Source of the DNA: Symbiodinium natans
Taxonomy: Eukaryota; Sar; Dinophyceae; Suessiales; Symbiodiniaceae
Length of the DNA stretch: 64,000 nt
Assembly: GCA_905221605.1 (NCBI GenBank)
Contig: CAJNDS010001302.1
Coordinates: 582,501-646,500, forward strand
Reading direction: 5' to 3'
Part shown: one piece after another, positions 61,617 through 64,000 of the stretch
Numbering within the stretch: the stretch's first letter is position 1
How the letters are laid out: each line of letters opens with the position of its first letter
The notes under the pieces: model-generated
Seen by the model: the letters and a program-made list of their open reading frames with translations, nothing else
Database searches by the model: none
What the model was told of the DNA's origin: nothing
Position numbers and translations under genes: made by a program

Positions 61617-61705
61617 CAGGATGGGCTATTATACCCTACAATCCCTTAAATGGCCCTTTATGGGGTTCATTATGGGGATTTTAAGGCCTTATAGCCCATC
61701 CTGGC
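61617..61705. repeat. Fold-back element F8
   Basis: CCAGGATGGGCTATTATACC at left, inverted as CCTTATAGCCCATCCTGG at right, with complementary inner arms (CCTTAAATGGCC... / ...GGGGATTTTAAGG). Confidence 0.95.
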
Positions 61706-61723
61706 AATTGATCTCCCCTGCAG

Positions 61724-62259
61724 GCCGACCGCGTCGCAACGCGGGCAGAAGCGGACAAAACGGCTGCACCCTCCAGGGGCAAGCTCTTGGAGCTTTTGGT
61801 TCCTCAACCCTAAACCCTAAACCCGAAACCCGAAACCCGAAACCCGAAACCCTACCCTCAAACCTGCGAGGGATTACGAGCTTAGGGTTTGAGGGCCCAG
61901 TTCTGGTGAGCCCAAGGGGAGGGGGGGGGGGGGGTCCAGGGTTGACTCATTGAACCCTGGGACCGAATTAGGGTTTAGGGGTTAGGGTTTATCGGGTTTA
62001 GGGTTTCATTATAGGGTGTAGAGGGTTTATGGGTTCTTTAGGGTTCACAGGGTTCAGAGGGTTCATAGATTTATAGGGTTTATAGGGTTAGGAGGGTTTT
62101 GCAGCAATATGAGCTGCTCAAATACACTAAGCCCGACACCCGACCCCCGAATCCTTGAACCCTAAACCCTTCCAGTTTATCGGTGCCTCTATTGCCCTTG
62201 TTGTGCTTTTCGGGCAGCAAGATGCTTCTGAAAGAAGGAAAAAAACTCAAAATGGCTGA
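61724..62259 (+). CDS. C-terminal exons of a tail-anchored protein
   Basis: Exon 61724-61798 (acceptor CCCCTGCAG; ADRVATRAEADKTAAPSRGK, then LLELL; donor TTG|GTTCCT) joins in phase 0 with 62176-62259 (acceptor CTTCCAG; FIGASIALVVLFGQQDASER, then RKKTQNG, TGA at 62257). The junction makes a hydrophobic span LLELLFIGASIALVVLFG followed by a basic tail, typical of a C-terminal membrane anchor. If unspliced, the first exon would stop in a CCCTAAA unit (TAA at 61811). Fold-back F8 ends 18 bp before the first exon. Family unknown; membrane location is inferred. Confidence 0.5.
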
Positions 62260-62494
62260 GAATAGGTTCAGGGCTAATTGCGACTAATGAGCTCCTCCTG
62301 GCCCCTGGGAGGATTTCGAGAGTTTGGGCTGTGCCAGTATGCAACTTCGTGCCCTGTGCAGCGAGCACTCCTGAGGTTCTTTCAGGCCTTGCGGGTACCG
62401 ACTTTCTGCCTAAACCTAAACCATACACCCTAAACCCTAAACCCTAAACCCTGAACCCTAAACCCTAAACCCTAAACCCTAAGCCTGGTCCCAG

Positions 62495-62574
62495 TGTTCA
62501 AAGAGTCCCCGAACAACAGGTTCGGCTTTCGCGCGGCAAACGGACCTGAGGTTGGGACTCCGCAAGCCCGAAGT
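62495..62574 (+). CDS. Candidate exon
   Basis: Acceptor GTCCCAG after CCCTAAA, peptide FKESPNNRFGFRAANGPEVG then TPQARS, donor AAGT|GTACTG (or GAG|GTTGGG), then TTTAGGG. Product unknown. Confidence 0.4.
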
Positions 62575-62639
62575 GTACTGTTTAGGGTGTAGGGTTTACA
62601 TTTTCAATATAAGGTCTAGGGTTTGGGGTTTAGGGTCTA

Positions 62640-62657
62640 GGGTCTAGGGTTTAGGGT

Positions 62658-62696
<39 letters not shown>

Positions 62697-62700
62697 GGCA
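62640..62700. repeat. TTTAGGG then TTGAGGG array
   Basis: Six consecutive TTGAGGG units follow TCTAGGG and TTTAGGG. Confidence 0.95.
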
Positions 62701-62702
62701 AG

Positions 62703-63039
62703 ATGCTCGCAACCCGAAGCTCGAAGCCCAGGTGTGGGGAGGGGTTTGGAATGGTTTGCAGGCCTACTTGGAGGTTCATGGTACTTATTAACCAATTATA
62801 GCTGCACTTATAACCCACTTATAAGCCCCCTAAATGCCCTAATATGGTTATAAGTACAGCTATGAGTACGGTTATAATTGGTTAGTAAGTAGCATGAACC
62901 TCCAAGTAGGGTACGGCAGTTTGTGAGGATCTTAACATCCCCTCTTGTGAGGGTTGAAGGGTACCTCAATGGGGTTGTTGAGGTCGCATCCTCCACAGTT
63001 TTCGCGGCGTCCAGGCCAAAAGTCGTCGCAAACAATTAG
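62703..63039 (+). CDS. Two exons separated by fold-back F2, strand unresolved
   Basis: Plus: 62703-62761 (ARNPKLEAQVWGGVWNGLQ; GC donor CAG|GCCTAC) joins in phase 0 with 62920-63039 (acceptor TACGGCAG; FVRILTSPLVRVEGYLNGVV, then EVASSTVFAASRPKVVANN, TAG at 63037). Minus: an exon with FATTFGLDAAKTVEDATSTT joins PNPSPHLGFELRVASILPS with canonical GT-AG and matching phase. In both readings the intron is almost exactly the fold-back element. Product unknown. Confidence 0.4.
62766..62910. repeat. Fold-back F2 without telomeric insert
   Basis: TACTTGGAGGTTCATGGTAC at left, GCATGAACCTCCAAGTA at right, with inner arms TTATTAACCAATTATAGCTG and TATAATTGGTTAGTAAGTA. It serves as the uninterrupted reference for 37112-37318. 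Confidence 0.95.
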
Positions 63040-63149
63040 TGCTTAGGGGTTGCCATCCAAAGACCCTAAGCACTAAGCCCTTACGTACGGTTTCAGACAG
63101 CTGAACTGCCCCCCAGCAGGCTGCGCTGCCGCCCTTCTTCGGGGTTGCA

Positions 63150-63345
63150 GATCGGGTTTAGGGTTTAGGGTTTAGGGTTCAGTGTCTAGGGTTTATAGGG
63201 TTTATAGGGTTTATAGGGTTTATAGGGTTTATAGGGTTTATAGGGTTTATAGGGTTTATAGGGTTTATAGGGTTTATAGTGTTTATAGGGTTTACAGGGT
63301 TTCGGGTTTCGGGTTCAGGGTTTAGGGTTTAGGGCTTAGGGCCAT
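63150..63345. repeat. TTTATAGGG nonamer array
   Basis: About twelve units of the nine-base TTTATAGGG between TTTAGGG units on the left and TTTCGGG/TTTAGGG on the right. Confidence 0.95.
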
Positions 63346-63471
63346 TGGGCACCACCCCAAACCCTAAACCCCACAACCCTCTGGTGGTGACCGTCTCGGC
63401 AGGCCGCGCAGTGCGCTGCGGCTCCGATGCTAACGCACCTCGGTGGCCAACCATGGCATCTTGGGGTTTAA

Positions 63472-63605
63472 ACCCTAAACCCTAAACCCTAAACCCTGAA
63501 CCCTAAACCCTAAACCCTAAACCCTAAACCCTAAACCCTAAACCCTAAGCAACCCTAAACCCTGAGCAACCCTAAACCTTGAACCCTAACCCTAAACCCT
63601 AAACC
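63472..63605. repeat. CCCTAAA array
   Basis: About 16 units with CCCTGAA and CCCTAAGCAA variants. No exon was recognised between here and the end of the window. Confidence 0.95.
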
Positions 63606-63710
63606 CTAACCCGCTCTCGGGGGGCTCATGGAGTCATGGTTGAAAGTAGGTCCAAGATCGTTCTCAGGCCGCGATGTCGTGCACTTGTTAAGGCTTGCGT
63701 CCATCTCACC

Positions 63711-63957
63711 ACCTGAGTAGCTGAGTGAGTACACTTTACACTTTTGGGATACTAGAATCCTCTATCAAACTGAAAGTGTACACTTTTGGGGGGCCTATGA
63801 AGTCAGCCCGTAAACCCTAAACCCTAAACCCTAAACCCTAAACCCTAAACTCTAAACCCTAAACCCTAAACCCTAAACCCTAAACCCTAAACCCTAAACC
63901 CTAAACCCTGAACCCTAAACCCTAAACCCTAAACCCTAACCCAGCAACTAAGCCACA
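63711..63957. repeat. Fold-back F3 interrupted by a CCCTAAA array
   Basis: GTAGCTGAGTGAGTACACTT ... GGCCTATGAAGTCAGC is followed by about 19 CCCTAAA units (63811-63940), then AGCAACTAAG resumes. In the copy at 44514-44620 the same bases are contiguous (GAACTCAGCAACTAAG). Confidence 0.85.
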
Positions 63958-64000
63958 ACTAGCAGCAACGTGCCTTCCGGCCTCTAGGGCTCTCGGACGT

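Noticed and set aside
10700-64000. A true chromosome end
   Set aside because: Arrays are short, change orientation many times and are separated by unique coding-like sequence. No long terminal array in one direction is present.

Overview
The window looks like nuclear DNA of a dinoflagellate, probably a symbiodiniacean or a relative. Four things point there: hundreds of plant/dinoflagellate-type telomere heptamers (TTTAGGG/CCCTAAA) scattered inside the locus in both orientations; very short exons whose introns appear to start with GT, GC or GA and end in AG; pentatricopeptide (PPR) motifs of the 'ISACE' kind common in dinoflagellates; and a copia-like element with CCCH zinc fingers. No bacterial operon, rRNA, complete tRNA or CRISPR is visible. 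All exon models were made by eye from reading frames, splice sites and phase, with no transcript or homology search. Short exons often read acceptably on more than one strand or frame, so confidences are moderate.

Layout. 1-10.7 kb: few telomeric heptamers, three large GA microsatellites, a phase-consistent plus-strand gene at 4560-6606, a minus-strand first exon at 8900-9149 and a possible secretory first exon at 9627. 10.7-14.8 kb: dense heptamer arrays separating the exons of one gene (12132-14527). 14.79-20.61 kb: a near-intact LTR retrotransposon on the minus strand, inserted inside a CCCTAAA array, with 287-bp LTRs, a 5-bp target duplication, a half-tRNA-Met primer site, and two long ORFs (WW, S1 and three CCCH domains) but no visible reverse transcriptase. 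21.3-22.9 kb and 26.8-28.8 kb: two complete small genes (about 152 and 130 aa) that can be assembled with every junction in phase. 29.4-32.6 kb: a minus-strand gene with a poly(ADP-ribose) polymerase-like catalytic segment and a tandemly duplicated exon. 33-57 kb and 61 kb: many plus-strand exons, several PPR-like. 57.1-59.9 kb: minisatellites and palindromes. 60-64 kb: more exons, including a probable tail-anchored protein.

The striking theme is the architecture of the non-coding DNA. Almost every proposed intron from 10.7 kb onward carries TTTAGGG- or CCCTAAA-type arrays, often TTTAGGG near the donor and CCCTAAA near the acceptor. At least nine families of short fold-back elements (MITE-like) are also present. 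Several occupy a proposed intron from donor to acceptor, so they behave like introners. In other copies the fold-back element is itself interrupted or truncated by a telomeric array, which suggests that telomeric repeats were inserted at internal sites repeatedly.
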